Shown: in pieces, positions 51,643 to 60,767 of the stretch
Layout: each line of letters starts with the position of its first letter
Numbering within the stretch: the first letter of the stretch is position 1
NCBI RefSeq assembly: GCF_043641555.1
Contig: NZ_JBHZRJ010000003.1
Coordinates: forward strand, 496,001 to 560,000
Length of the DNA: 64,000 bases
Direction of reading: 5' to 3'
From: Saccharospirillum alexandrii_A
GTDB lineage: Bacteria; Pseudomonadota; Gammaproteobacteria; Pseudomonadales; Natronospirillaceae
Notes under the pieces: model-generated
Database searches by the model: none
Told to the model about the DNA's origin: nothing
What the model saw: only the letters and a program-made list of their open reading frames with translations
Translations under genes and position numbers: made by a program

Positions 51643-52447
51643 ATCGCTTACCAAAGCCCTGGCTCAGCCCCTTAAGGTTGCCGCTCTGGTCTCTATCGGT
51701 CAGCATCCGCTGTCGCGCCGTGAGCGCCGGGCCGATCAGGATGCCCGTGCCGTGGAGCTGGCGCTCTCACTCTCACCAGAATTACCCCGCCTGATCCATG
51801 TAGGCTCAGCCCGGAATGAGTCACTGCGTGCGTATTTGGGCATGGGGTTGAATGATGTGACGGTGCTGAATGCAGACCCGGAGGCCGATGCAGTACCCGC
51901 GCTGGCCGGTTACCTGCGTGACCAGGCGTTGGACCATCAGTTGGACATCGTATTAACCGGCGTGCGTGCCGAGTGTGGTGAAGGGTCTGGCTTGCTGCCC
52001 TATGCTGTGGCGGCTCAGTTAGGCTGGCCCATGGTGCCTCGCATTGTGTCAGTGGTCTCCATTGCAGACGGTCATGCCGACGTCTGGCAAGCACTGCCCC
52101 GCGGGCAACGACGCGCCTTGCGCATACCGCTGCCGTTCGTCGCCAGTGTCGACCCGGCCGCTGAACCGGCCCGCCAGTCGGCCTTCGGCCCGGCCCAGAG
52201 AGGTAACATCGATTCTCAACCTTGTGCGGCAGTGCCGGACCAGGCCCGTGCCAACTGGCAACAACACCCCGCAAAACCCCGGCCCAAGCGCTTGGCCGTG
52301 GCCAAAGGCGGCACCGCCGCGGAGCGTATGAAAGCCGCCACCGCCAAACCCCAGGGGCAGGGCGGGCAGGTGATCACCGAAGGGACAGATCGGGAGAAAG
52401 CTGAAGCGATTCTGGCCCGGCTGCTGGCAGAGGGCGTGGTGCGTTAG
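51632..52447 (+). CDS. Electron transfer flavoprotein beta subunit of the dgc locus
   Basis: A 271-residue ETF beta-type protein with the AMP-binding fold (VAALVSIGQHPLSRRERRAD, DIVLTGVRAECGEGSGLLPY, LPRGQRRALRIPLPFVASVD). It is more divergent than housekeeping EtfB, matching the paralogue expected beside dgcB. The ATG at 51632 is chosen because GAGAGG lies six bases upstream. An in-frame ATG at 51614 has no site. Its last four bases overlap the convergent LacI-family gene, so no terminator separates them. Confidence 0.88.
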   Translation: MLPESLTKALAQPLKVAALVSIGQHPLSRRERRADQDARAVELALSLSPELPRLIHVGSARNESLRAYLGMGLNDVTVLNADPEADAVPALAGYLRDQALDHQLDIVLTGVRAECGEGSGLLPYAVAAQLGWPMVPRIVSVVSIADGHADVWQALPRGQRRALRIPLPFVASVDPAAEPARQSAFGPAQRGNIDSQPCAAVPDQARANWQQHPAKPRPKRLAVAKGGTAAERMKAATAKPQGQGGQVITEGTDREKAEAILARLLAEGVVR

Positions 52448-53460
52448 CGGGCGCCAGTTTCCAGCGAAAACGGGCGGCTAACCGTATTGCGTTCAACCAG
52501 GGTGGGTTCAAACTGAGAGGCTTGGCTTTCCGCCTTGTTGTAAATGCCATCCAACGCCATCCGCGCCGACGCCTGTGCCATGTCAAACATCGGGAAATGC
52601 AGGGTGGTCAGTTTGGGGTTTACATACTGGGCGGTCAGGCTGTTATCGAACCCGATGACGGATAACTGGTCCGGTACCCGAATGCCATGGTGTTCGGCGG
52701 CTTCCAACACGCCAAAGGCCATCTCATCATTGCCGGCAAATACGGCCGTTCCATCAAATTGGCGCTCGAACAGGGTCTCCATCGCATGGTACCCACCGGC
52801 GAGTTCGAAGTAAGTGTTGACGACCCAGTCATCCGAAACTGCAATGCCTGCTTCTGCCATGGCTCGACGATAGCCCTGTAGCCGGTCATGGGCATCCGGC
52901 TTCCAGATCTGGCCCATAATGCAGGCAATGTGCCGGTGCCCCTGGTCCAGCAAATAGCGGGTGGCGCGATAGCCACCGAGTTCGTTATCGAGCGACACAC
53001 AACGGTGACTGAGCGCAGTCACCGGGTGGTTGATCAGAAAGACCGGCACGCGCTGGTTTAACTCGACCAGCTCTGCATCCTCGAGGCGTTCCACCATCAA
53101 CAACAACCCATCGACCTGCCGGTTGACCAGAAACTCAATGGCTTCTCGTTCAAGGTCGGCATCGCCGTGCCCGGCGGCGATGATCAGGTGCTTGTGCGCC
53201 TGGCGCAGGGCATTTTCGACCCCGGCCATCATCGGCCCGTAAAACGGACCTTCTAACTTGGAAACCACCATGCCGATGGCGTTGGACCGGCTGGAAGCCA
53301 GCGACTGGGCCGCCGAATTGGGCCGATACCCGAGCGCTTGCATCGCCTGGGTTACCCGGATTTTTGTTTTCTCCGTCACCCGGTCGCTGCCATTGATCAC
53401 CCGGGACACAGTCGCCTGGGAAACACCCGCCAGGTCGGAGACCTCTTTCATGGTGATCAT
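52444..53460 (-). CDS. LacI-family transcriptional repressor
   Basis: A 338-residue LacI/GalR regulator. The helix-turn-helix and hinge are at the N-terminus (MKEVSDLAGVSQATVSRVIN, then ALGYRPNSAAQSLASSRSN), followed by a periplasmic-binding-type effector domain (GMVVSKLEGPFYGPMMAGVE, VFAGNDEMAFGVLEAAEHHG). It precedes the GH16 gene on the same strand side with 59 bases between, and the nearby TGTAAGCGCTTACA palindrome at 58.1 kb fits the family consensus. Probable role is repression of glucan utilisation until a glucose-derived inducer binds. The ligand is not predictable. Confidence 0.9.
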   Translation of the reverse strand: MITMKEVSDLAGVSQATVSRVINGSDRVTEKTKIRVTQAMQALGYRPNSAAQSLASSRSNAIGMVVSKLEGPFYGPMMAGVENALRQAHKHLIIAAGHGDADLEREAIEFLVNRQVDGLLLMVERLEDAELVELNQRVPVFLINHPVTALSHRCVSLDNELGGYRATRYLLDQGHRHIACIMGQIWKPDAHDRLQGYRRAMAEAGIAVSDDWVVNTYFELAGGYHAMETLFERQFDGTAVFAGNDEMAFGVLEAAEHHGIRVPDQLSVIGFDNSLTAQYVNPKLTTLHFPMFDMAQASARMALDGIYNKAESQASQFEPTLVERNTVSRPFSLETGAR

Positions 53461-53519
53461 CGGCTACCCTCGCAAAATATACCGCGAGCATTATTCAGCC
53501 GGGGCCGGGCGTCAAGTTT

Positions 53520-54659
53520 TCAGGGCTGATGACCCGATACTGTCTCGGCATCGGGGTTTCGAGTCGCACAACCGGCACCGGTCACGGCATCCACATCGCA
53601 CTGGTACACCCGAACGTAGTCGACCTTCATGGTTTGCGGGAATACCCCGGGGTCGATGCCTTTCTCATTCACATTGGCTGCCCAGTTGCCACCGACGGCC
53701 AGGTTCAAAATCAGATGGAAGGGTTTATTGAACGGGGCGCTACCACTGCCGATTACCAGTTCGTCGGTGTCCGGATCCGGGTATTGCGAATACCAGCCGG
53801 CATCGGTTTGGGTGGCATAGTGCTGCCCGTCGACATACCAGCGAATCTCACCGGATTGCCACTCGATGGCGTAATGATGAAACCCATTGGCCGGGCTTTC
53901 ATCGGCCCCGAAATCATAGTAGGTGCCTGAGTGAACGTTATCGGGCCATTCCTGGCCGAAATGGAGGGTACCGTGAACGCGATGCTCGGGCGCGCCAGGC
54001 GCCGCACCTTCTGCGTCGCTCTGGGTTTCCAGATTGACCGCTTCCATAATGTCAATTTCACCCGAGGCCGCCCAGCCACCATAAACCCAGTCGGTAGGCA
54101 GCATCCAGATGGCAGGCCAGGTGCCCTGACCCGCGGGCAATTGCGCGCGGATCTCAAAACGGCCATAGCGCCAGTCGCCTTTGTTCAAGGTGCGCAGGCG
54201 AGCAGAGGTGTAGGGCAGGGTGCGGGTGTCGTTCGGGTCAAAAGCGGGGTCTTCCAGGTTGGCAATGGGGCCGGTGAAGTTTTCTTTTATCGCCTTAATA
54301 ACCAAAGCACCGTCGTCTATAAACGCATTACTCGCCTGGTCGGTGTAGCACTGCTGTTCGTTATTGCCACCGCCCCAGCAATTTTGCTCGTAGCTCCACT
54401 TGGCCGGGTCAATCGCTGAGCCATCAAACTCATCCGACCACACCAGTCGCCAGTTTTTGTCCACCGGATGATGCCTTGAAAGGTCAGAATCCGGTGTTGG
54501 ATCAGGCGTTGGATCCCCGGTGTCTGTTTCCGTGTCGACGTCGGTTTCTGTGGTGGTGTCCAGGCAACCCGACAGCAAAAAAGCCGCCAGCACAGCGGCT
54601 GCAATCGCTAACTTTTCCGGCGAACGCTTGTGGTTATTGTTGCATTCAATCTGGTTCAT
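53520..54659 (-). CDS. GH16 endo-beta-glucanase, putative laminarinase lipoprotein
   Basis: A 379-residue secreted lipoprotein. The signal peptide ends in the lipobox LSGC (Cys 32), with Leu at +2, compatible with the outer membrane. A low-complexity Asp/Thr/Pro linker (DTETDTGDPTPDPTPDSD) follows, then a GH16 domain (about 62-360) with WSDEFDGSAIDPAKW, the catalytic GEIDIMEAV (nucleophile Glu about 200, acid/base Glu about 205), and FHHYAIEWQSGEIRWYVDG. GH16 enzymes with this motif cleave beta-1,3 or beta-1,3-1,4 glucans such as laminarin. It is divergent from the GH3 gene. Together they would degrade the polymer to glucose. Confidence 0.9.
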   Translation of the reverse strand: MNQIECNNNHKRSPEKLAIAAAVLAAFLLSGCLDTTTETDVDTETDTGDPTPDPTPDSDLSRHHPVDKNWRLVWSDEFDGSAIDPAKWSYEQNCWGGGNNEQQCYTDQASNAFIDDGALVIKAIKENFTGPIANLEDPAFDPNDTRTLPYTSARLRTLNKGDWRYGRFEIRAQLPAGQGTWPAIWMLPTDWVYGGWAASGEIDIMEAVNLETQSDAEGAAPGAPEHRVHGTLHFGQEWPDNVHSGTYYDFGADESPANGFHHYAIEWQSGEIRWYVDGQHYATQTDAGWYSQYPDPDTDELVIGSGSAPFNKPFHLILNLAVGGNWAANVNEKGIDPGVFPQTMKVDYVRVYQCDVDAVTGAGCATRNPDAETVSGHQP

Positions 54660-54862
54660 ACGTCCGGTCCTTTACGCCTGGATTCTGAGTAGTCGTTGGC
54701 ATGGTAAAGGGTTAGGGCTTACCCGTTCTGCAGAAATACTGACCAAAACTCCAATCCGCTGTTCCGCTTGCATCACACCCTCCATGATCTGCGCTGGCTC
54801 GACTCTTAGCTTGAATACCAGCTACGAACACCTGAATCCCAACAACAAGAAGCGGGACTACG

Positions 54863-57800
54863 ATGAAACAGATAACCACAGTACTGACGGTGAGCGCACT
54901 GGCGCTGTTGGTGGGCTGCGGCCCCTCCGATAAAGATGATAACGACAATGGCAATGGCGGCGGCAATGGTGGAGGTGGCAGCGAATCCATCAGCTACCGC
55001 ACCGACCATAACGACTGGCCTGATATCACCAGCAAAGTAGCGCTCGACCCGGCCATTGAAGCCGAAGTTGATGCTTTGTTGGCAACCATGACATTGGAAG
55101 AAAAAGTCGGCCAGATGGTACAGCCGGAAATAAAAAGTGCATCGCCTCAGGACGTGATCGACTATCACCTGGGCTCCGTGCTGAACGGTGGTGGCTCCTG
55201 GCCCAACAACGATAAGACAGCCAGCATTGCAGAATGGGTGGACCTGGCCGATCAGTACTGGACAGCCTCGATGGACACCACCGATGGCAAAGCAGCCATC
55301 CCGTTAATCTGGGGCACCGATGCCGTTCACGGCCACAGCAACGTCTATGACACCACGCTGTTCCCACACAACATTGGCCTGGGTGCCGCCAACGATGCGG
55401 ATCTGATCAGGCGCATCGGCGCAGCCACGGCCAAACAGGTTGTTGCCACCGGCATCGATTGGACGTTCGCGCCAACACTGGCGGTGGTTCGGGATGACCG
55501 CTGGGGCCGCACCTATGAAGGGTATTCGGAAGACGGTGAGCTGGTTTTCCAATACGGTGGCGCCATGGTTGAGGGCCTGCAGGGTGACTTCTCCGAATCC
55601 CATGTAGTTGCTACCGCCAAGCACTTTATTGGTGACGGTGGCACCGATCTGGGTGATGACCAGGGCGATAACCTGGCCGATGAAAGCACCCTGATCAACG
55701 TTCACGGCCAAGGTTACTATTCATCCCTGGAAGCCGGTGTACAAACCGTGATGGCCACGTTCAACAGCTGGCAGGGTGAGAAGATTCACGGCCACGAATA
55801 CCTGATGAACGATGTGCTGAAAGAAAAAATGAATTTCGATGGCTTTGTCGTATCCGACTGGAACGGCCACGGCCAGGTGACCGGTTGCTCCAATGACGAT
55901 TGCGTGCAGGCGGTGAACGCTGGCATCGATATGTTCATGGTGCCGGATGACTGGAAATCCTTCATCGCCAACACCATTCAGTCGGTCAACGACGGCGACA
56001 TCAGCATGGCGCGCATTGACGATGCTGTGCGTCGCATCTTGCGCGTAAAAATGCGTGCGGGCTTGTTCGACAAACCCAAGCCCTCCGAGCGTGATGGCGC
56101 GGGCGACTCCGATCTAATGCACGGTGAATCTGTGCAGGCACTGGCGCGTGAAGCGGTGCGTGAATCCCAGGTGTTGTTGAAGAACGAGGGTGGTGTACTG
56201 CCTTTGGGCAAAGACCTGAACATCCTGGTTGCCGGTAACTCCGCCAACAGCCTGGAAAACCAGACCGGCGGCTGGACGCTGACCTGGCAAGGCACCGGTA
56301 ATGCCAATGCCGATTTCCCGAATGCCGACACCATTTTTGATGGTTTGGTTGACGTGATGGGCGAGGGCACCGGTAACCTGACGTTGAACGAAGACGGTTC
56401 TCAAGCCGATGATACTTTCGATGTCATCATCGCCGTTATCGGAGAAACACCGTACGCCGAAGGCAACGGCGACATCTCCAAGTTCGATACGATGGCGTTC
56501 GATGAGCACTACGAAGACGACGCCCAACTGCTGGCAGACCTGCGTGCCAGTGCACCGGGCACACCGATTGTGACTCTGTATGTTGGCGGTCGCCCATTGT
56601 GGATGAACCCACAACTGAACCTGTCGGATGCGTTTGTCGCCTCCTGGTTACCAGGTACTGAAGGCGCGGGCGTCGCCGACGTTCTGTTTGGTGATCACCC
56701 CTTCACCGGCAAGCTCTCCTACAGCTGGCCCGCCAGCGATTGCCAGGTACCGGTAAACCGGAACGATGGGGAAACGCCTCTGTTTGCCTATGGCTATGGC
56801 CTGACGACGGGCGAAGGCGGCAGCGTGCCGGTATTGGCAGAAGACCGTTCAGAAACCGGCTGTGATGCACCCGATGTGTCTGATGCAGGAACCACCGAAG
56901 AACCGCTCGATATTTTCACCAACGGCGCCAGCCAGGGTGACTACACACTTCGCATTGGCGGCCCCTCTAACTGGGGTGGCGTACCGGTCAGTGTCGACCC
57001 GGCGGCTACAACCACCCTGCCGGGTAACGAACTGACGGTGACTACCCAGGATGGTACGGTTCAGCACAGTGCCAAGCGGATTGAATGGGCGGGTATTGGC
57101 CAGTTCTACAGTCAGAATCAGGAAGCGGCTGTTGGCACGGATCTCTCGCCTTATGCCAATTCAGAAACCAGCATCGTATTCAGAGTACGCGTAAACGAGG
57201 CGCTGACCTCGAATGCCTTGGCTCTGAGCGCTCACTGCATCCACCCGTGCCTGGGCGAGATCGACATTGCCAGCCTGATCAACGACCTGACACCGGGCGA
57301 GTGGTCTGAAGTCTCGGTGCCGCTGCAATGCCTGATCGACGATGGCCTGGACATCACTAACGTCAACACGCCTTTCCTGCTCTATACCGACGATGCGTTT
57401 GACCTGTCGATAGAAAACATTCGCTGGGAACCGTTCACCGCCGGTGAAAACCCGGATTGCGAAGCCATAGCGCCGACCGAACCAAACCCGACCATCACCG
57501 AAGCGACCGATGTGTACATCGATGCTATCTCTGATACCGACGTGTTCAATGCACCTTCTGTCTGGGCCGCGAACATCAACGACTGGTCAGGTGACCCGAG
57601 CTTTGTGACACTGGACCCTGCCTTTGATGATGGCGAGAGCCTGGTCATCGACGCCCAGTACGGCGCTACAGCGGATCGCAAAGGTGTCGTACAGCTGATG
57701 ATGAAGGGCGCAACGGATCTGTCTTCCCTGGCGGCCACAGGCCGGGTTCAGTTCGACCTGAAAGCGGTCGACCTGGCCGGCGCCACCGGCATGGTGGGCA

Positions 57801-58018
57801 AGATTGTCTGCAACGCTAATACTGAAACCTGCAGCACCGGCGACGTAGCGCTGACGGTGACAGAAGGGGTCTGGGAAACCAACGAACTGGTGTTTGCGGA
57901 CTACCCGGATCTGGACTTCGTCAACATCACCTCAATACTGGAAATCCTGCCGATCTGGGCAGACGACCATGCCAACGTGCACTTCCAGATAGACAATGTT
58001 CAGATTCTGACCGACTGA
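54863..58018 (+). CDS. GH3 exo-beta-glucosidase lipoprotein with extra C-terminal domains
   Basis: A 1051-residue exported lipoprotein (lipobox LVGC, Cys 19) with an Asn/Gly-rich linker. The GH3 TIM barrel (about 60-400) shows MTLEEKVGQMVQPE, WGTDAVHGHSNVY, AKHFIGDGGTDLG and the nucleophile Asp in GFVVSDWNGHG (about 332). The second GH3 domain (about 425-660) has ESQVLLKNEGGVLPL and LFAYGYGLT near its end. The region 690-870 resembles the ExoP-type galactose-binding domain, and about 180 further residues form another beta-sandwich-like module. Family members are exo-1,3/1,4-beta-glucosidases. At about 840 residues for typical relatives this one is longer. A strong terminator follows. Confidence 0.9.
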   Translation: MKQITTVLTVSALALLVGCGPSDKDDNDNGNGGGNGGGGSESISYRTDHNDWPDITSKVALDPAIEAEVDALLATMTLEEKVGQMVQPEIKSASPQDVIDYHLGSVLNGGGSWPNNDKTASIAEWVDLADQYWTASMDTTDGKAAIPLIWGTDAVHGHSNVYDTTLFPHNIGLGAANDADLIRRIGAATAKQVVATGIDWTFAPTLAVVRDDRWGRTYEGYSEDGELVFQYGGAMVEGLQGDFSESHVVATAKHFIGDGGTDLGDDQGDNLADESTLINVHGQGYYSSLEAGVQTVMATFNSWQGEKIHGHEYLMNDVLKEKMNFDGFVVSDWNGHGQVTGCSNDDCVQAVNAGIDMFMVPDDWKSFIANTIQSVNDGDISMARIDDAVRRILRVKMRAGLFDKPKPSERDGAGDSDLMHGESVQALAREAVRESQVLLKNEGGVLPLGKDLNILVAGNSANSLENQTGGWTLTWQGTGNANADFPNADTIFDGLVDVMGEGTGNLTLNEDGSQADDTFDVIIAVIGETPYAEGNGDISKFDTMAFDEHYEDDAQLLADLRASAPGTPIVTLYVGGRPLWMNPQLNLSDAFVASWLPGTEGAGVADVLFGDHPFTGKLSYSWPASDCQVPVNRNDGETPLFAYGYGLTTGEGGSVPVLAEDRSETGCDAPDVSDAGTTEEPLDIFTNGASQGDYTLRIGGPSNWGGVPVSVDPAATTTLPGNELTVTTQDGTVQHSAKRIEWAGIGQFYSQNQEAAVGTDLSPYANSETSIVFRVRVNEALTSNALALSAHCIHPCLGEIDIASLINDLTPGEWSEVSVPLQCLIDDGLDITNVNTPFLLYTDDAFDLSIENIRWEPFTAGENPDCEAIAPTEPNPTITEATDVYIDAISDTDVFNAPSVWAANINDWSGDPSFVTLDPAFDDGESLVIDAQYGATADRKGVVQLMMKGATDLSSLAATGRVQFDLKAVDLAGATGMVGKIVCNANTETCSTGDVALTVTEGVWETNELVFADYPDLDFVNITSILEILPIWADDHANVHFQIDNVQILTD

Positions 58019-58058
58019 TCACCTGAACACTGTCTCATCACGCTTTCATTGCGTGTTT

Positions 58059-58083
58059 GCCGGGCCCTGTGCCCGGCTTTTTT
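58059..58083 (+). terminator. Rho-independent terminator after the GH3 gene
   Basis: GCCGGGC (58059-58065) pairs with GCCCGGC (58071-58077) over a five-base loop and is followed by six T residues. It lies 40 bases after the GH3 stop. Confidence 0.9.
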
Positions 58084-58097
58084 ATGCGTATCACCCC

Positions 58098-58140
58098 GGT
58101 TACACAGGTTACACTTTGTTATAATGTAAGCGCTTACATT
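58098..58140 (+). promoter_or_regulatory. Promoter with overlapping LacI-family operator before the AraC gene
   Basis: A perfect -10 box TATAAT lies at 58120-58125. A weak -35 candidate GGTTAC is 16 bases upstream (58098-58103), so activation may be required. The 18-bp perfect palindrome AATGTAAGCGCTTACATT spans 58123-58140, overlapping the -10 box and likely start site. Its core fits the LacI-family consensus TGNAANCGNTTNCA exactly. The LacI-type gene at 52444 is the natural candidate to bind it. Confidence 0.8.
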
Positions 58141-58244
58141 TTACCGGGCAGGGTGTAGTCTCCTTTCAAGGCTGGTTCGTACGTAAAGCCGCAGAGCCTG
58201 AAACACGATGTACAAAAACAACAACACGTGTGAGGAATTTAGGG

Positions 58245-59036
58245 ATGACGCATGTCAATGCCTTGCTGGCGCTAATGCAATTCAAAACAGACGGTAAGCA
58301 CTACCAGTCCCGCATTATTCAGCCCGGGCGTGAAGAGATCGAACTGGTGCTGGATGGCCAGGCCGTATGCCAGGTAGAGGGAGGCTGTTATACCGTGGGC
58401 CCGGGCCATCTGGTCTGGCACCGCAGTGGTGACCGTACCATCTTCAGTAACGCCCGCTCAGACGACTACGAATGCCTGGTACTCGCCTTTGCAACAGACC
58501 CGGTCAACAAGCCGCCGCTGTCGCGCGTGTCTTACTGGCACAGCCGCATCAGTCCGCGCCAGTTCTGTGACGATGCCCTGGGTTACTACGACCAGGCACG
58601 CTCAGCCCATTCAACACCCGGCCAGCCCATCCCCATAGATGCCGAGTTCTGTCAGTATCTTTATGGCTGCTGTAAGGTGCATTCCCAACCGGTTGATACC
58701 GGCGCGAGTCTGCCAGATCGTTCGTTGCACAGGGCGCTCTCCTACATTGCGGATCACTACAGCAAACCCATTACCGTGGATGCCATAGCGGCTGCCTCTC
58801 ATGTCAGTGCTTCGCAACTGTATAGCCTGTTTCGAGCGCAATTGGGCAAAACGCCGCACCAGTCACTGCTGCAATACCGCATGGAGAAAGCCGTGCAGTT
58901 GCTGATTCATCAGCGACCACTCAAGCAGGTAGTGAATGCGTGCGGGTTTGAATCGGAGAGTGGGTTTATTCGGGCGTTTAAGAAGCGTTATGGGATACCG
59001 CCGGGTGAGTATGTGCGGGACGGTGCGGTTGTTTGA
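58245..59036 (+). CDS. AraC-family transcriptional regulator of the glucan cluster
   Basis: A 263-residue regulator with an N-terminal cupin-like sensing domain (about 20-90: QPGREEIELVLDGQAVCQVE, GPGHLVWHRSGDRTIFSN) and a C-terminal AraC domain with two helix-turn-helix units (about 165-258: DAIAAASHVSASQLYSLFRA and LKQVVNACGFESESGFIRAF, then RYGIPPGEY). The ATG at 58245 has AGGA eight bases upstream. A GTG at 58230 is in frame but poorer. Transcription seems to start at a LacI-operator promoter, so it may be the second tier of control for GH3 and GH16 genes. The inducer is unknown. Confidence 0.87.
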   Translation: MTHVNALLALMQFKTDGKHYQSRIIQPGREEIELVLDGQAVCQVEGGCYTVGPGHLVWHRSGDRTIFSNARSDDYECLVLAFATDPVNKPPLSRVSYWHSRISPRQFCDDALGYYDQARSAHSTPGQPIPIDAEFCQYLYGCCKVHSQPVDTGASLPDRSLHRALSYIADHYSKPITVDAIAAASHVSASQLYSLFRAQLGKTPHQSLLQYRMEKAVQLLIHQRPLKQVVNACGFESESGFIRAFKKRYGIPPGEYVRDGAVV

Positions 59037-59063
59037 TCCGGATGCAGGCATCCGGATCAAACA
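59030..59063. terminator. Long perfect inverted repeat at the end of the AraC gene
   Basis: TGTTTGATCCGGATGC (59030-59045) and GCATCCGGATCAAACA (59048-59063) are exact reverse complements separated by two bases. It overlaps the AraC-gene stop codon (59034-59036). No T-run follows on either strand, so it is a hairpin that may end or stabilise transcripts rather than a classical terminator. It lies between convergent genes. Confidence 0.6.
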
Positions 59064-59112
59064 GGGGCAAGTCTAGTGTTGATCAACCTCAGTCTTAATG
59101 CAACGCTGGTAA

Positions 59113-59403
59113 TCAGAGCTTCGTCATTTCACTGATAACGACAGACGCCACAGCACCTTCAGTTGCTGCCTGGTTAGCCCCAATGTGTGGGCTCTTCAGG
59201 TGGTCTTGCCAAAGCTCGCGGTTTTCCCATACTTCATAGAAAAGAAAAATGGCAGGGTTGTCGTTATCCTGGTGCAAATCATACTGAATGCAGCCTGCCT
59301 CTTTCAGCGTTGGCTCTATCAGTTTGGACAGCGCAGTGCGGACCTGGCTCTCCTTGCCGGTATTGGCTTCAATTCTTGCGACAATGACCAGTTTTTCGCT
59401 CAT
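59113..59403 (-). CDS. Putative quinol monooxygenase (ABM domain, YgiN-like)
   Basis: A 96-residue protein made of one antibiotic-biosynthesis-monooxygenase (ABM) domain, a dimeric ferredoxin-like fold acting without cofactors on quinols or related aromatics. Typical pieces are VIVARIEANTGKESQVRTAL, LIEPTLKEAGCIQYDLHQDN and FLFYEVWENRELWQDHLKSP. The GAGGAA site precedes the ATG at 59403. The natural substrate is unknown and it may instead detoxify reactive quinones. Confidence 0.88.
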   Translation of the reverse strand: MSEKLVIVARIEANTGKESQVRTALSKLIEPTLKEAGCIQYDLHQDNDNPAIFLFYEVWENRELWQDHLKSPHIGANQAATEGAVASVVISEMTKL

Positions 59404-59453
59404 GTTATATTCCTCGTTGCGGTGCCACCTCAGCGACAGCTATGTTTTTCAAC

Positions 59454-59849
59454 TTACTGATAGGTCCGGCCCTGGTGCTTCAGCCAGCCATCGGCATGGC
59501 GTCCGTTGGGGTCATGATGCGTCCAGTGCAGAACGCCGCCCTGACTGTTCCACTCATACTCTCCGAAAAACGCAACGGTGTCACCTACGGCTAGTGCCGT
59601 AATTCTAGGTGCCAGGTCAATGTTATGCGCAATCAGCAAGGTTTGGTTACTGTCGAGCCTGAGGATGAACCGCTGATGTCGTGAGCCATCGTTGTCATCG
59701 GGAAGAATGCGAATCACCTGGCCGTCACCCTGAACTTGAATATCGCTTTGGCGTGACTCATAGGCTTGTTGTAATACGGCATCGTTTGCATAGGCAACGT
59801 TGATGCTTAGCGATAGACAGCAGATGAGTATGGAAAACAGAAGTTTCAA
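59454..59849 (-). CDS. DUF3465 family exported protein
   Basis: A 131-residue secreted protein with a signal peptide (about 1-21, ending near VAYAND). The mature part matches the DUF3465 pattern: VQGDGQVIRILPDDNDGSRH, QRFILRLDSNQTLLIAHNID, VGDTVAFFGEYEWNSQGGVL and HWTHHDPNGRHADGWLKHQG. The histidines recall an OB-fold or nuclease-associated module, but no enzymatic role is known. No strong ribosome binding site is seen near the ATG. Confidence 0.85.
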   Translation of the reverse strand: MKLLFSILICCLSLSINVAYANDAVLQQAYESRQSDIQVQGDGQVIRILPDDNDGSRHQRFILRLDSNQTLLIAHNIDLAPRITALAVGDTVAFFGEYEWNSQGGVLHWTHHDPNGRHADGWLKHQGRTYQ

Positions 59850-59931
59850 TCAAGAGTCCTTAAAATTGGGGTTACACATACGAAAACCTATATTCTAGCT
59901 AGAGTGAACAGGCCATTTTCAGACAGAGCAT

Positions 59932-60537
59932 TCATATTCCACGTTTGACCGCCAGCACTGAATAGGTGTGCCAATGTTTTATGCTACCCATCGAGGTTGA
60001 GCCTTCTTCGTTTCGCTCATGAAAACGGACGATTTCGAAGTTTTCAAATAAGTCCATTACCTGTGTCTGCGTCAGCGGTGTAGTGGCGAGCCGAAAACCA
60101 TCAGCCCAGCTATCATCTACTCCCATAAAGTCGCCGCCAAAAACACCGCCCACCGCGAGGCTGTCGGTAATTGCACGCCAGGCACTATTGAAAACGGATG
60201 GCTCAGCGAAAAACAAGCTTGAATTGGCCATAATGACACCCGCAGTTGGATAGGTGAAGTCTTCAAACGAAGCCTCTGAAACCTCTATCAATGCGTCATG
60301 CCGGAACCGTTTGCGGCAGATGGAAATGGCGTCGGGGTTAATATCAAAGCCGTGAACCCGATAGCCTTGCTCTGCAAGGTAAGCGATGTCACTGCCGGTA
60401 CCGCAGCCGCAGTCGACCGCGACGTTTAATCCTGACGTGTTCAATTGGACAGCCCGCTCCGTTCTGGGCGAGTTCTTCCGACTCATGGCCTTGTTATAAT
60501 ATTTCCGCCAAATCTCAGTGTTCTCATCCACTACCAC
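59932..60537 (-). CDS. Class I SAM-dependent methyltransferase
   Basis: A 201-residue methyltransferase. Motif I is VAVDCGCGTGSDIAYLAEQG (about 39-58), then the acidic loop VHGFDINPDAISICRKRF and motif post-I EASFEDFTYPTAGVIMANSS. Length and the end with HWHTYSVLAVKR suit a small-molecule methyltransferase of the type sometimes linked to tellurite or thiol detoxification. The substrate cannot be told. The start is uncertain: GTG 60537 or the GTG two codons on (60531), which is better spaced from AAGGA. Confidence 0.82.
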   Translation of the reverse strand: MVVDENTEIWRKYYNKAMSRKNSPRTERAVQLNTSGLNVAVDCGCGTGSDIAYLAEQGYRVHGFDINPDAISICRKRFRHDALIEVSEASFEDFTYPTAGVIMANSSLFFAEPSVFNSAWRAITDSLAVGGVFGGDFMGVDDSWADGFRLATTPLTQTQVMDLFENFEIVRFHERNEEGSTSMGSIKHWHTYSVLAVKRGI

Positions 60538-60767
60538 GGTCCTTTACAGTTTAGTATGGATTTTGTGTAGCTCATCATAGGCTATTTAGCCTCTTTGGCG
60601 GCAGGGCTTACTTGCAAATTATTGAGGCTACTGCCACTCAAAGCTGGTGATAGCGGGGTCTGACAGCTCAACGTTAAGACCTGTCTTTAGTTGGGTTTCA
60701 ATAATAAAGTGTTCTGCCGTCCATAGTACACTGATGCGCACTGCCGAATGACTGCCCAGAGGAAAGA

